A stretch of 64,000 nucleotides of DNA from SZAS-103 sp036496805 (GTDB lineage Bacteria; Pseudomonadota; Gammaproteobacteria; Xanthomonadales; Xanthomonadaceae), in contig DASXKN010000029.1 in NCBI GenBank assembly GCA_036496805.1, positions 186,001 through 250,000 of the forward strand. Direction: 5' to 3'. Numbering within the stretch: position 1 is the first letter of the stretch; each line of letters begins with the position of its first letter. The position numbers were made by a program, and so were the translations under genes. Below the pieces are notes generated by a model. The model was not told where the DNA came from. It searched no databases and saw nothing but the letters and a program-made list of their open reading frames with translations. Shown in pieces: positions 8,401-16,853 of this stretch.

Positions 8401-11400
8401 TACAAGGCGGTGGACGATCTTTCCTACGTCACCCGCGGCGCCAAGCGCGGCGTGCACCTGGTCGCGATCAATCCGGAAGCCAGGGCCATCGCGCTCGACG
8501 GCCTCAAGGCGCGCCTGATCGAGCGCAAGTACGTCTCGGTGCTGACCAAGCAGGATTCGGGCGTCTACAAGTACGAGTCCAAGCTCAAGGAAATCCCGGT
8601 CGGCGACAAGCCGCTGGCGATCCCCGCGGCCGGCCTCGACTATGCGCTGCCGACCGACAAGCCCGGCGACTGGGCCCTGCTGGTCGTGCGCGCGGGCGAC
8701 GACAAGGAGGTCAACCGCGTTTCCTGGACGGTCGCCGGCGCCGCCAACGTGTCGCGTTCGCTCGACCGCAACGCCGAGCTCCAGCTCAACCTCGACAAGC
8801 ACGACTACAAGCCGGGCGACGCCGTGCAGATAGCGATCCACGCGCCCTACACCGGCAGCGGCCTGATCACGATCGAGCGCGACAAGGTCTACGCGCACGC
8901 CTGGTTCAAGGCGACCACGACCAGTTCGGTGCAGAAGATCACCGTGCCCAAGGACTTCGAGGGCAACGGCTACATCAACGTGCAGTTCGTGCGCGACCCG
9001 TCCTCGGACGAGGTCTTCATGAGCCCGCTGAGCTACGGCGTGGTGCCGTTCTCGGTGAACGTCGATGGGCGCCGCAACGCGTTGACGGTGGACGCGCCCG
9101 CTCTGGTGAAACCCGGAGAGACCGCCACCTTCCGCCTGCACGCCGCGCAGCCGACCAGGGCGGTGCTGTTCGTGGTCGACGAGGGCATCCTCCAGGTCGC
9201 CCGCTACAAGCTCGGCGATCCGCTCCAGTTCTTCTTCCGCAAGCGCATGCTCGAAGTGAAGACCGCGCAGATCCTCGACCTGATCCTGCCCGACTTCGAG
9301 AAGCTTTCGGCGTTGACCGCGGCGCCCGGCGGCGATGCCGACGCGGCGATCATGAAGCAGCTCAATCCGTTCAAGCGCAAGCGCGACAAGCCGGTCGTGT
9401 ACTGGTCCGGGATTGTCGACGTGAACGGGCAGAAGGACTTCAGCTACGCAGTGCCCGACTACTTCAACGGCAAGCTGCGGGTGATGGCGGTGGCGGTCTC
9501 GGCCGACCGGATCGGCACCGTCGAGAACGCGACCACGGTGCGCGGCGACTTCGTGCTCTCGCCGAACGTGCCCACGACGCTTGCGCCGGGCGACGAAGCC
9601 GAGGTCAGCGTCGGCGTGGCCAACAACATCGCCGGCCTGGCCGCGGCGGTGCCGGTGCAGGTGACGTTGAAGACCGGTCCGCAACTGCAGGTCGTCGGCA
9701 GCGCGACGCAGGGCGTGACCCTGGCCTCGATGCGCGAGGGCGTGGTGATGTTCCGCGTCAAGGCGACCGATACGCTCGGCTCGGGCAACCTGACCTTCAC
9801 GGCAGGCGCCGCGGGCAAGTCGGCCCGGCAGAGCGTCGACCTCTCGGTGCGTCCGGCTTCGCCCTACCGCACCCAGGTGGATGTCGGACGCGTCGATGCG
9901 GGCAAGCAGATCGACGAGCCGAACCTGCGCGCGATGTACGACGCGTACGCCAGCCGCGATGCGGCGTTCTCGACCCTGCCGATCGTGCTGGCGCAGGGCC
10001 TGACCAGCTACCTGGTCAACTACGAGAACTACTGCAGCGAGCAGATCGTGAGCAGCACGATCCCGCAACTGGTGGTGTCGAAGTGGCCGGTCGTGCCGGT
10101 GTTCGCGCACGCGCTCAAGCCGGCGCATGGCGGCGGCAGCAGCGACAAGGCGATCGCCGACGCACTGGACACCCTGCGCCTGCGCCAGAACAGCGCCGGT
10201 GGTTTCGGACTGTGGTCGGCGACGCCGGATGCAGAACCCTTCGCCTCGGCTTACGCGATGCACTTCCTGGTCGAAGCGCACGAGCGCGGCACCCGCGTTC
10301 CGAACGGCATGCTCGACGCCGGCAACAAGTACCTGTTGGAGCTCGCGTCCTCCGACGAGGGTGCGGCGACGCTCGACAGCCTGCGCCAGCGTGCGTACGC
10401 GGTGTACCTGCTCACCCGCCAGGGCCAGGTGACGACCAACAACCTCGCCGCGGTGCAGAAGCGCCTGCAGGAAATCGCGCCGAATAGCTGGAAGAACGAC
10501 CTCGCGGCCGCGTGGCTGGCCTCGTCGTACAAGCTGCTCAAGCAGGACAAGGAAGCCAATGCGCTGATGAACGGGCCTGCCAACGAGCTTGCGCGCAGCG
10601 CCGCGGACGAGCCCTTCGTCCACGGCTATTACTACGATCCGCTGACACGCGACGCAACCGTGCTCTACCTGCTGTCGAAGCACTTCCCCGAGCGCGCCAA
10701 GGCGTTGCCGCCGCGGGTGTTCGAGAACCTGGCGTGGCCGCTCGCGCACGACGAGTTCAACACGACCTCGGCGGCGATGACGATCCTCGCGCTCGACAGC
10801 TACGCGACGCAGACAGCGGCCGACGTGGCCAAGCTCCAGATTGCGGAAGTGCGTGCCGACCGCAGCATGAAGCAGATCGGCGCCCAGCAGGGCAACCTGC
10901 TGCAAGCCGCGAGCTGGAATGCGGCGGTCACGAAACTGCGCTTCGTCAACCTGAGCACGATCTCCGCATGGCATGTCGCGACCCAGGGCGGCTACGACCG
11001 CACAGCGCCCAAGGAAGCGATCCGCAATGGCATCGAGATCGCGCGCGACTACACCGACGCCAACGGCAAGCCGTTGACCCAGGTCACGGTCGGACAGGAG
11101 ATCGACGTGCACGTGCGGATCCGCGCGACCGGCGCACAGGGCGTCGGCAACGTCGCGATCGTCGACCTGCTGCCCGGCGGTTTCGAGCCGGTGATCACGC
11201 CGGCGCCGGAGCCCGATGCCGCCAGCGGTGCGAGCGACCAGAGCGATGGCGGCGACGCCAGCAGTCCGGCCGACGATTCGGCGCAGTCGTCGTCGTGGCG
11301 TTCGCGGATCGGCGTGTCCGGTTCGACCTGGCAGCCGGACTACGCCGACATCCGCGAGGATCGCGTGGTGATCTACGGCACCGCCACGCCCGACGTGCGC

Positions 11401-11538
11401 GAGTTCGTCTATCGCATCAAGGCCACCAACGCCGGCAGTTTCATCGGCCCGCCGGCCTACGGCGAGGGCATGTACGACCGCACGATCCAGGCGCGCTCGC
11501 TCGGCGGCGGCACGCTCACGGTGGTGAAGCCGCAGTGA
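5404..11538 (+). CDS. bacterial alpha-2-macroglobulin family protein (thioester type)
   Basis: Very large envelope protein (2044 aa) of the bacterial alpha-2-macroglobulin family, protease traps thought to guard the periplasm and work with PBP1C. ATG 5404 has GGAG upstream and gives an N-terminus with hydrophobic or amphipathic segments (about 1-30) and a likely transmembrane anchor (about 64-80), rather than a lipobox. The thioester motif CSEQ is present (Cys1544, codon at 10033), so it should be able to trap proteases covalently. MG-type beta domains fill the N-terminal half and an alpha-toroid surrounds the thioester. Acidic Asp/Ser linkers occur near 377-390, 604-644 and 1935-1965. It is followed 43 bases later by pbpC. 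The upstream phased repeats may regulate it. Confidence 0.95.
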   Translation: MDLLHFLLKLPMRLLRALWFVIGWLWRIIERTLAKLLRPVVGDVSWLAPEWMLAVKREPRKYAQIFASAAIVLAGGWYGWHWWKNRPHPPEPVRITWQVHAPSTTDYTKQPIIIDTLQVNFSASVAPIEAVGKPVTKGITVQPEVKGQWTWVDDKTLRFVPAADWPVGQKYAVSFNVSQAFAPHVLLADDHFDFAIEPFKATLGKGEFYQDPTDATAKKIIQEVDFNYPIDTARFEKAIALAVVNPDAQKGPPLLFTVTYDPFKLKAWVHSQQLPLPHDDGAIAVTIDKGLCSSRGGDCTDQPLQTSVRVPGLYSLAIDDISPTLVDNDRYEPEQVMVVNVRGAVRDSELAGLVHAWVLPARKSGADVAKVKPPSASSDDDDEDDTSDSDQAPYEWSAAEVDEAVLARAQKLKLAVVPTENEFQEMQSFKFRANPGQRIYVRVDQGLKSFGGYILGKPRVELFTVPDYPKLLRFVADGSLLSLSGSKRISVVSRNMPGMDLVVGRVLPDQLQHLVSLNQGNYSHPQLPSDFSEEHIIERFELKRAFAKDDPSHAHYEGVDLSDYLKEGRRGVFLLHLSGYDQKAEKKAEAAKAKAKKLADEGMTAQPSDSDSDENGDGDSASEDSGSEGDEGGDSGDGSQASDNRLIVVTDLGMLVKKSLDGSQDVFVQSIHAGDPVGDASVSVLAINGQTLFTQNTSADGVVHFPSLKGLDHEKKPAMYLVTKGQDMSFLPIGGSDRQLDYSRFDIGGDASATNEGQLSGYLFSDRGIYRPGDEFHIGLIVRAASWTHSVAGVPLQAEIVDPRGMTMKQVPLTMDASGFGELSYTTAETSPTGTWTVNLYIARDGKLGNQIGSTTVTVKEFLPDRMKVSAKLSSQVIEGWVKPAGLKGLVDAQNLFGTPAANRRVEASLTLRPAYPAFRSWPDYHFYDIRRAKEGFEETLQDGKTDDSGHAEFDLHLQKYAEATYQLFFLAKAHEAEGGRSVAAAAQSMVSDNDWLIGYKAVDDLSYVTRGAKRGVHLVAINPEARAIALDGLKARLIERKYVSVLTKQDSGVYKYESKLKEIPVGDKPLAIPAAGLDYALPTDKPGDWALLVVRAGDDKEVNRVSWTVAGAANVSRSLDRNAELQLNLDKHDYKPGDAVQIAIHAPYTGSGLITIERDKVYAHAWFKATTTSSVQKITVPKDFEGNGYINVQFVRDPSSDEVFMSPLSYGVVPFSVNVDGRRNALTVDAPALVKPGETATFRLHAAQPTRAVLFVVDEGILQVARYKLGDPLQFFFRKRMLEVKTAQILDLILPDFEKLSALTAAPGGDADAAIMKQLNPFKRKRDKPVVYWSGIVDVNGQKDFSYAVPDYFNGKLRVMAVAVSADRIGTVENATTVRGDFVLSPNVPTTLAPGDEAEVSVGVANNIAGLAAAVPVQVTLKTGPQLQVVGSATQGVTLASMREGVVMFRVKATDTLGSGNLTFTAGAAGKSARQSVDLSVRPASPYRTQVDVGRVDAGKQIDEPNLRAMYDAYASRDAAFSTLPIVLAQGLTSYLVNYENYCSEQIVSSTIPQLVVSKWPVVPVFAHALKPAHGGGSSDKAIADALDTLRLRQNSAGGFGLWSATPDAEPFASAYAMHFLVEAHERGTRVPNGMLDAGNKYLLELASSDEGAATLDSLRQRAYAVYLLTRQGQVTTNNLAAVQKRLQEIAPNSWKNDLAAAWLASSYKLLKQDKEANALMNGPANELARSAADEPFVHGYYYDPLTRDATVLYLLSKHFPERAKALPPRVFENLAWPLAHDEFNTTSAAMTILALDSYATQTAADVAKLQIAEVRADRSMKQIGAQQGNLLQAASWNAAVTKLRFVNLSTISAWHVATQGGYDRTAPKEAIRNGIEIARDYTDANGKPLTQVTVGQEIDVHVRIRATGAQGVGNVAIVDLLPGGFEPVITPAPEPDAASGASDQSDGGDASSPADDSAQSSSWRSRIGVSGSTWQPDYADIREDRVVIYGTATPDVREFVYRIKATNAGSFIGPPAYGEGMYDRTIQARSLGGGTLTVVKPQ

Positions 11539-11544
11539 TATCCG

Positions 11545-11576
11545 GCGGCACGTCTTCCGCGTGGAAGACGTGCCGC
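11545..11576 (+). terminator. 14-bp perfect hairpin between the A2M gene and pbpC
   Basis: A perfect 14-bp stem (GCGGCACGTCTTCC and its complement) with a 4-base loop GCGT lies just after the A2M stop and just before the pbpC start. It has no T-run. It may be an attenuating or mRNA-processing structure setting the ratio of the two products, and it would bury a GTG at 11561 that could otherwise serve as a start. Confidence 0.6.
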
Positions 11577-11581
11577 TGCGG

Positions 11582-13984
11582 ATGCACACGACGATGCGCA
11601 CATTCCTCGCCCGTCTCGGAACAGGCTTCCTGCACTGGTTGATCCGCTGGCAGAACTGGCTCGTCGGTCTCGCGCTGATGGCGGCCGTGCTCGTGGGCAT
11701 CCGCCTGTGGCCGCATCCGCCGCTGCGCGACAGGCTGCCAACGTCTACAGCCGTCTACGACGACCATGGCCACCTGCTGCGGCTTACCCTCGCCAGCGAC
11801 GACCAGTACCGCCTGTGGACGCCGCTCAACGACATCTCGCCGCAGCTCGTCGAAGGCGTGAAGCTGCACGAGGACCAGTGGTTCGCCTGGCATCCGGGCT
11901 TCAATCCCTGGGGACTCGCACGCGGCGCGTGGATGACCTACGCGCGCCACGCGCATCCGCAAGGCGGTTCGACGATCACGATGCAGCTCGCACGCCTGCT
12001 CTGGAAGCTCGATACCCGCAGTCCATCGGGCAAGCTGCGCCAGCTCCTGCGCGCGGAGCAGCTTGAGCTGTTCTACTCCAAGCACGACATCCTCGAGGCC
12101 TACCTCAACTTCGCGCCCTACGGCCGCAACGTACAGGGTGTCGGCGCGGCGAGCCTGGCGTACTTCGCCAAGCCGGTCGGCCAGCTGACGTTGCCCGAAG
12201 CGCTGACGCTGGCGGTCGTGCCACAGGACCCGGCGCGACGCCTGCAGGATCGCCATGCGGCAAGCCATGACCTGATCAATCCCGCGCTGGCCGCCTCGCG
12301 CAACCAGCTCTACGCGCTGTGGCTGAAAGCGCATCCGCGCGATGCCGCGCTCAAGCCGCTGTTCGCGCTGCCGCTGAACCTGCGCCCATTGTCGCGATTG
12401 CCCTTCGAGGCGCCGCACGTGGTCGACCAGGTGCTCGCCGCGCAGGGCACGAGTGGCGCACCGGTGCGCGCCCGCATCGTCACCACCATCGACCTCGACC
12501 TCCAGCACCAGCTCGAACGGCAGATCGCGCAATACGTCCAGCGCGGTCGCGAGCGCGGCATCCGCAACGCGTCGGCGATCCTGGTCGACACGCGCGACAT
12601 GGGCGTCAAGGCGATGGTCGGTTCGGCCGACTACTTCGACGCCTCGATCCAGGGCCAGGTCAACGGCACGCTCGCCAAGCGCTCGCCTGGGTCGACCCTC
12701 AAGCCCTTCATCTACGCGCTCGGTTTCGACCAGGGCGTGCTGCATCCGCAGACCGTGCTGCGCGACGTGCCGACCTCGTTCGGACCCTACACGCCCGAGA
12801 ACTTCGACGGCCAGTTCCTCGGCCCGGTGACCGCGACCCAGGCGCTGATCCGCAGCCGCAACATCCCCGCGGTCTGGATCGCCTCGCAGCTCGGCGAGCC
12901 CAACCTCTACGCCTTCCTGCGCGAGGCCGGCATCAGCCGCATGGCGAGCGAGCAGCACTACGGCCTGGCGCTCGTGCTCGGCGGGGGCGAGGTGACGCCG
13001 CAGGAACTCGCCGGCCTGTACGCGATGCTCGCCAACCACGGCGTACTGCAGCCGTTGCGCCTGCGCGCCGACGACCGCGAGGCGCCGGGCACGCGCATGC
13101 TCAGCGAGGAAGCGAGCTGGATGGTCATGGACATCCTGCGCCAGAACCCGCGCCCCGATGACACGACCGGCGCGCAACCCGCGACGTTTCCGGTGCGCTG
13201 GAAGACCGGCACGTCGTGGGCGTTCCGCGACGCCTGGACCGCGGGCAGCTTCGGTCCCTACGTGCTGGTGGTGTGGATCGGCAACTTCGACAACAGCGGC
13301 AATCCCGCCTTCGTCGGCATCGACGCGGCGGCGCCGCTGTTCTTCCGCATCGTCGATGCCATCCATGCCGAGCGTCCGCGCCTGGCCGAGCCCGCGCAGC
13401 CGATTCCCGAGCACGTCAAGCGCGTGGAGATCTGCCTCGCCAGCGGCGAGCTGCCGAACCAGTGGTGCCCGCAGAAGGGCTGGACCTGGTTCATTCCCGG
13501 CAAGTCGCCGATCAAGGTCAGCAACGTCCACCGGCCCGTCGTGATCGACGATGCGACCGGCAAGCCCGCCTGCCCGCCGTATTCGAGCCACACCCACGTC
13601 GAGGTCTACGAGTACTGGCCGTCGGACCTGCAGCAGGTGTTCGCACAGGCCGGACTGCCGCGCCGCAAGCCGCCGGTGAATCCGGATTGCTCGGGCGCGG
13701 GCGAGCAGGCCGGCGATCCGCCGAAGATCACCTCGCCCCTGCGCGGCAGCACCTATGCGCTGCGGTTGAAACACGAGGAAGGCAACCGCGTCGCTTTCAG
13801 CGCAACCGCGGACGCCGATGCGCATGCCTTGTACTGGTTCGTCAACGACGCCTACGTCGGTCGGAGCGCGCCGGGCGAATCGTTGTTCTGGCAGCCGGCT
13901 GGCGCAGGCCGCTATGACGTGCGCGCGGTCGACGACCACGGGCGCGTCGACGAGCGCTCGCTCGACGTGACCATGGTGGAGTAG
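11582..13984 (+). CDS. pbpC: penicillin-binding protein 1C
   Basis: Bifunctional class A peptidoglycan synthase, anchored in the inner membrane with its domains in the periplasm; 800 aa from ATG 11582. One transmembrane segment (about 22-40) is followed by a GT51 glycosyltransferase domain (EDQWFAWHPG near 97; GGSTITMQLAR; NFAPYGRN). The transpeptidase domain has Ser371-Thr-Leu-Lys374, SRN and KTGTS. A C-terminal beta domain (about 690-800) is the BiPBP_C-type domain of PBP1C. Linkage to the A2M gene is the classic arrangement in which PBP1C may repair murein after protease attack. ATG 11594 is an alternative start; the GTG at 11561 is unlikely because it sits in a hairpin. Confidence 0.95.
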   Translation: MHTTMRTFLARLGTGFLHWLIRWQNWLVGLALMAAVLVGIRLWPHPPLRDRLPTSTAVYDDHGHLLRLTLASDDQYRLWTPLNDISPQLVEGVKLHEDQWFAWHPGFNPWGLARGAWMTYARHAHPQGGSTITMQLARLLWKLDTRSPSGKLRQLLRAEQLELFYSKHDILEAYLNFAPYGRNVQGVGAASLAYFAKPVGQLTLPEALTLAVVPQDPARRLQDRHAASHDLINPALAASRNQLYALWLKAHPRDAALKPLFALPLNLRPLSRLPFEAPHVVDQVLAAQGTSGAPVRARIVTTIDLDLQHQLERQIAQYVQRGRERGIRNASAILVDTRDMGVKAMVGSADYFDASIQGQVNGTLAKRSPGSTLKPFIYALGFDQGVLHPQTVLRDVPTSFGPYTPENFDGQFLGPVTATQALIRSRNIPAVWIASQLGEPNLYAFLREAGISRMASEQHYGLALVLGGGEVTPQELAGLYAMLANHGVLQPLRLRADDREAPGTRMLSEEASWMVMDILRQNPRPDDTTGAQPATFPVRWKTGTSWAFRDAWTAGSFGPYVLVVWIGNFDNSGNPAFVGIDAAAPLFFRIVDAIHAERPRLAEPAQPIPEHVKRVEICLASGELPNQWCPQKGWTWFIPGKSPIKVSNVHRPVVIDDATGKPACPPYSSHTHVEVYEYWPSDLQQVFAQAGLPRRKPPVNPDCSGAGEQAGDPPKITSPLRGSTYALRLKHEEGNRVAFSATADADAHALYWFVNDAYVGRSAPGESLFWQPAGAGRYDVRAVDDHGRVDERSLDVTMVE

Positions 13985-14014
13985 GGCATCCGCGATTCGC
14001 GACCAGCTTTGCGC

Positions 14015-16030
14015 CTACGGCGGCGAATTCGGCGGTTCCAGCGGCAGGCGGATGCGGTAATGCAGTCCCTTCCCGGGCTTGCTGTCCACGTCGATCGTGC
14101 CACCGAGCTTGGTCGTCACCAGGTTGTAGACGATGTTCGCGCCCAGGCCGCTGCCGCCCTGGCCACGCTTGGTGGTGTAGAAGGGCTCGAACAGCCGCCG
14201 CAGGGCCAGCGGCGGCATGCCGATGCCGTCGTCCTCGTAATCGATGGTCACGCCCTGCGCATCGCCGACGACGGCGATGCGGATGTGGCCGTGGTCGATG
14301 TGTTCGAAGGCGTGGGTGATCGAGTTGATCACCAGGTTGGTGATGACCTGCGAGAGCGCGCCGGGGATGCTGCGCAGGTGCAACTCGGGCTCGCATTCGA
14401 CGGTGATGGTGTGGCCGGTGCGCTTGAACTTGGGGCGGATCGAACGCAGCGTGTCCTCGATGTACTCGGCCAGCTTGATGTCGCGCACCTGCTCGGACGA
14501 CTGGTCCACCGCGACCTGCTTGAAGCTGCGGATCAGGCCGCTGGCGCGCAGGGTGTTGCTGGTCAGCACGCCCATCAGCTCGTCGCTGGATTCGAAGAAG
14601 GCCTTGATGCCCGGCTCGGCGAGTTGCGCGGCGGTGAAGGATTCGCGCAGGCGCTTGGATTCCTCCATCAGCAGGCTGACCGCAGTGGTGCAGATGCCCA
14701 GCGGCGTGTTGATCTCGTGGGCGATGCCGGCGACCAGGGCGCCGAGCGAGGCGAGCTTCTCCTGCTTCACCAGTTCGCTCTGCGCCATGCCCAGGTGCAT
14801 CAGGGTCATCTCGAGTTCGCGGTTCTTCTCCTGGAGGGCCGCGTTGCCGGTGGCGAGGTTGGCGTGCGCGGCGCGCAGCGCGTCGTCACCCTGCTTGCGC
14901 GAGAGCGCCGCGGCGATGTGCTCGGCGACGAAGGTCAGCAGGGCGAGGTCGTCGTCGTCGTAGCCGATCCGGGGATCGTAGCTTTGCAGGATCAGCACGC
15001 CGAGCACCTTGCCCTGGTGGATCATCGGCGCGCCGATCCAGGCGGTGAACTGGGTGTTGCCGAGCACGTGGTGGATCACGCCGGCCTCGACCAGCGCGTC
15101 GAAACGCTGCTGGTCGATGCGCTGCGACATCCGGGTGCGCAGGACGAAGCCGGTCAGGCCGTGCCCGGCCGGGCGCCGGTAGTTCTTCGGCAGGTCCTTG
15201 TCCTTCTCGTCGACGAAGTAGGGGAAGCCCACCAGGTCGTGCTCGTCGTTGTAGTAGAGCATCACCGCCATGTTCTTGGCGTACATCAGGCCGCTCAGGA
15301 TGCGGTGCAGCTCGGCGTAGAAGGAGTCGAGGCCGAGGTCCTTCACCGACAGCGCCGAGATCTCGTACAGCGCGCGCTGCAATTGCTCGGAATGGCGGCG
15401 TTCCTCGACCTCGCGCTCGAGGCTGCGGGTGCGTTCGGCGATCGCCTGTTCGAGCCGGGTCGCGAACTGCACGCGCTCGACCGCGTCGGCGACGTGCTCG
15501 GACATCAGCCGGAACAGGGCGATGTCCTCCTCGGTGTAGCGGAAGCCGCGCGCGTAACTCTGGATCACGATCGCGCCGAAGGTGCGGCCGTCGTTGCCGA
15601 TCAGCGGCATGCCGACCCAGTGCTCCGGCCGCGTGCCGACGCCCCAGCGCGCGCCCTTGGCGCGGCGCGCGGCCCATTCCTCGGCGACGAAGGTCCGCGG
15701 CTCGCCGCGCAGGACCACCAACGCGGTCGGCGACTCGCCCTCGTTGCGCAGCGGGTAGTACTTGGCCGGATCCGGCGCCGCGTCCTTCTCGTCCGCCCAG
15801 TAAGCATAGCGGACGCCGTGCGTGGCTTCGTCGTACAGGCCGATGTAGAAATTCTCGGCGCGCATGATGCGCCCGATCGCCGCGTGCACGGCCACGAAGA
15901 ACTCGTGGAGGTCGTGGCCGCGCGCCGCCCGGTGGCTGATGTCGAGCACCACCGACTGCACCGCTTCGAGGCGGGCCAGGCGCTCGGCCGTCGGCTGGAC
16001 CTGGGCGACGTCGTTCATGGAGGCGTTCAT
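14015..16030 (-). CDS. orphan sensor histidine kinase with two GAF domains
   Basis: Predicted cytoplasmic sensor kinase without membrane segments, 671 aa from ATG 16030 (MNASMNDV; ATG 16018 is possible). An N-terminal GAF domain (about 30-190), a short coiled coil, a second GAF domain (about 225-400), then a long helix lead to the dimerisation H-box AHEINTPL and an HATPase domain with NLVINSITHAF (N box), DDGIGM (G1), FEPFYTTK (F box) and GGSGLGANI (G2). It ends in PLEPPNSPP with no receiver domain. No response regulator is adjacent, so its partner is unknown. GAF sensing suggests a small diffusible ligand or redox cue. Confidence 0.93.
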   Translation of the reverse strand: MNASMNDVAQVQPTAERLARLEAVQSVVLDISHRAARGHDLHEFFVAVHAAIGRIMRAENFYIGLYDEATHGVRYAYWADEKDAAPDPAKYYPLRNEGESPTALVVLRGEPRTFVAEEWAARRAKGARWGVGTRPEHWVGMPLIGNDGRTFGAIVIQSYARGFRYTEEDIALFRLMSEHVADAVERVQFATRLEQAIAERTRSLEREVEERRHSEQLQRALYEISALSVKDLGLDSFYAELHRILSGLMYAKNMAVMLYYNDEHDLVGFPYFVDEKDKDLPKNYRRPAGHGLTGFVLRTRMSQRIDQQRFDALVEAGVIHHVLGNTQFTAWIGAPMIHQGKVLGVLILQSYDPRIGYDDDDLALLTFVAEHIAAALSRKQGDDALRAAHANLATGNAALQEKNRELEMTLMHLGMAQSELVKQEKLASLGALVAGIAHEINTPLGICTTAVSLLMEESKRLRESFTAAQLAEPGIKAFFESSDELMGVLTSNTLRASGLIRSFKQVAVDQSSEQVRDIKLAEYIEDTLRSIRPKFKRTGHTITVECEPELHLRSIPGALSQVITNLVINSITHAFEHIDHGHIRIAVVGDAQGVTIDYEDDGIGMPPLALRRLFEPFYTTKRGQGGSGLGANIVYNLVTTKLGGTIDVDSKPGKGLHYRIRLPLEPPNSPP

Positions 16031-16290
16031 GCTGCGGTCGATGCCTGCGAGGATGCCACGCTCCGGGGGATTGTGTCGGGTTCGCGGCCGGGAGCCAACC
16101 ACGTGGGGCCGGTGCAGCCCGGGCCCGAAGCCTGCATGAACCGGGTCGCCCGCCGACCGCGCGGTCGATGGGGCCGGGTGACGCCTGCGCAACCATGGAC
16201 AACGCCCGCATTCAGGTCACCCACAGGCGGGGCGGTCAAAGATCGGCATAACCCCGCGCATGGTGCGAGGGGCTCAAGGAGCAGGACATC

Positions 16291-16494
16291 ATGGATATGA
16301 ACCGCAAGGAAGGCCTCAAGCACGAGGTCAAGGGCGCCGTGAAGGAAACCGTCGGCAAGGTCACGGGCAATACCGTGAAGGAAGTGGCCGGCAACATCGA
16401 GAAGAATTTCGGCAAGGTCCAGAATGCCGTCGGCAAGGCCAACGACAAGGCCCGCAAGGAAGAGAAGAAGCAGATCGAGCGCGGCGCCGACTGA
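16291..16494 (+). CDS. CsbD family stress-response protein
   Basis: Small hydrophilic protein of 67 residues from ATG 16291, with AAGGAGC just upstream. It has the CsbD/YjbJ pattern: KGAVKETVGKVTGN, then Asn/Lys-rich amphipathic helices (AGNIEKNFGKVQNAVGKAND). Family members are abundant under general or osmotic stress; their molecular job is unknown. It is followed 68 bases later by another small stress-type gene, probably in the same transcript. Confidence 0.9.
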   Translation: MDMNRKEGLKHEVKGAVKETVGKVTGNTVKEVAGNIEKNFGKVQNAVGKANDKARKEEKKQIERGAD

Positions 16495-16562
16495 CCCTTC
16501 ATCGGCAGCGCACCGCACGGTGCGCTGCCATTCCACCCAGCATCCAGCCAAGGAGAGGCGCC

Positions 16563-16745
16563 ATGCCACGCGGCGACAAATCGAGTTATACGGACAAGCA
16601 GAAACGCCAGGCTGCACACATCGAGGACAGCGAGAAGAAGCAGGGTAGGTCCACCGAAACCGCAGAACGCATTGCCTGGGCGACCGTCAACAAGCAGGAT
16701 GGCGGCGGCAAGAAAAAATCCGGCGAACACCGATCCGGAAAATAG
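16563..16745 (+). CDS. small basic KGG-like stress protein (often annotated plasmid stabilization protein)
   Basis: Protein of 60 residues from ATG 16563 behind a very strong AAGGAGAGG site. It is highly charged: YTDKQKRQAAHIEDSEKK, then AERIAWATVNKQDGGGKKK. This pattern (helix, AERxAWATVNK, glycine-lysine tail) is common in proteobacterial genomes, usually named plasmid stabilization protein with little evidence. Placement after a CsbD gene suggests co-expression under stress. No enzyme motif is visible. Confidence 0.8.
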   Translation: MPRGDKSSYTDKQKRQAAHIEDSEKKQGRSTETAERIAWATVNKQDGGGKKKSGEHRSGK

Positions 16746-16808
16746 GAGAATCCGCATCAGGCTGCATTGGCCCCGAACCCGGGTTCACGCTTGCCCCCGA
16801 TACGCAAA

Positions 16809-16831
16809 CGGCCCCTTGCGGGGCCGCTTTC
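16809..16831 (+). terminator. intrinsic terminator after the two small stress genes
   Basis: A G+C-rich 7-bp stem (CGGCCCC/GGGGCCG) with loop TTGC is followed by CTTTCG. It lies 63 bases after the small-protein stop and 22 bases before the next gene, so that gene needs its own promoter or readthrough. Confidence 0.6.
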
Positions 16832-16853
16832 GTATCCGGTCATGGATCCACAC

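Noticed and set aside
11561..11581. GTG 11561 as the pbpC start
   Set aside because: It lies in the loop and stem of a 14-bp hairpin and adds seven residues with no support.
5935..11700. 1921-codon antisense ORF opposite the A2M gene
   Set aside because: High-G+C shadow frame; Arg/His/Ala-rich with no domains, while the plus frame has a full A2M with thioester motif.
11516..13939. Long minus ORF opposite pbpC
   Set aside because: Shadow frame of pbpC; no recognisable family.
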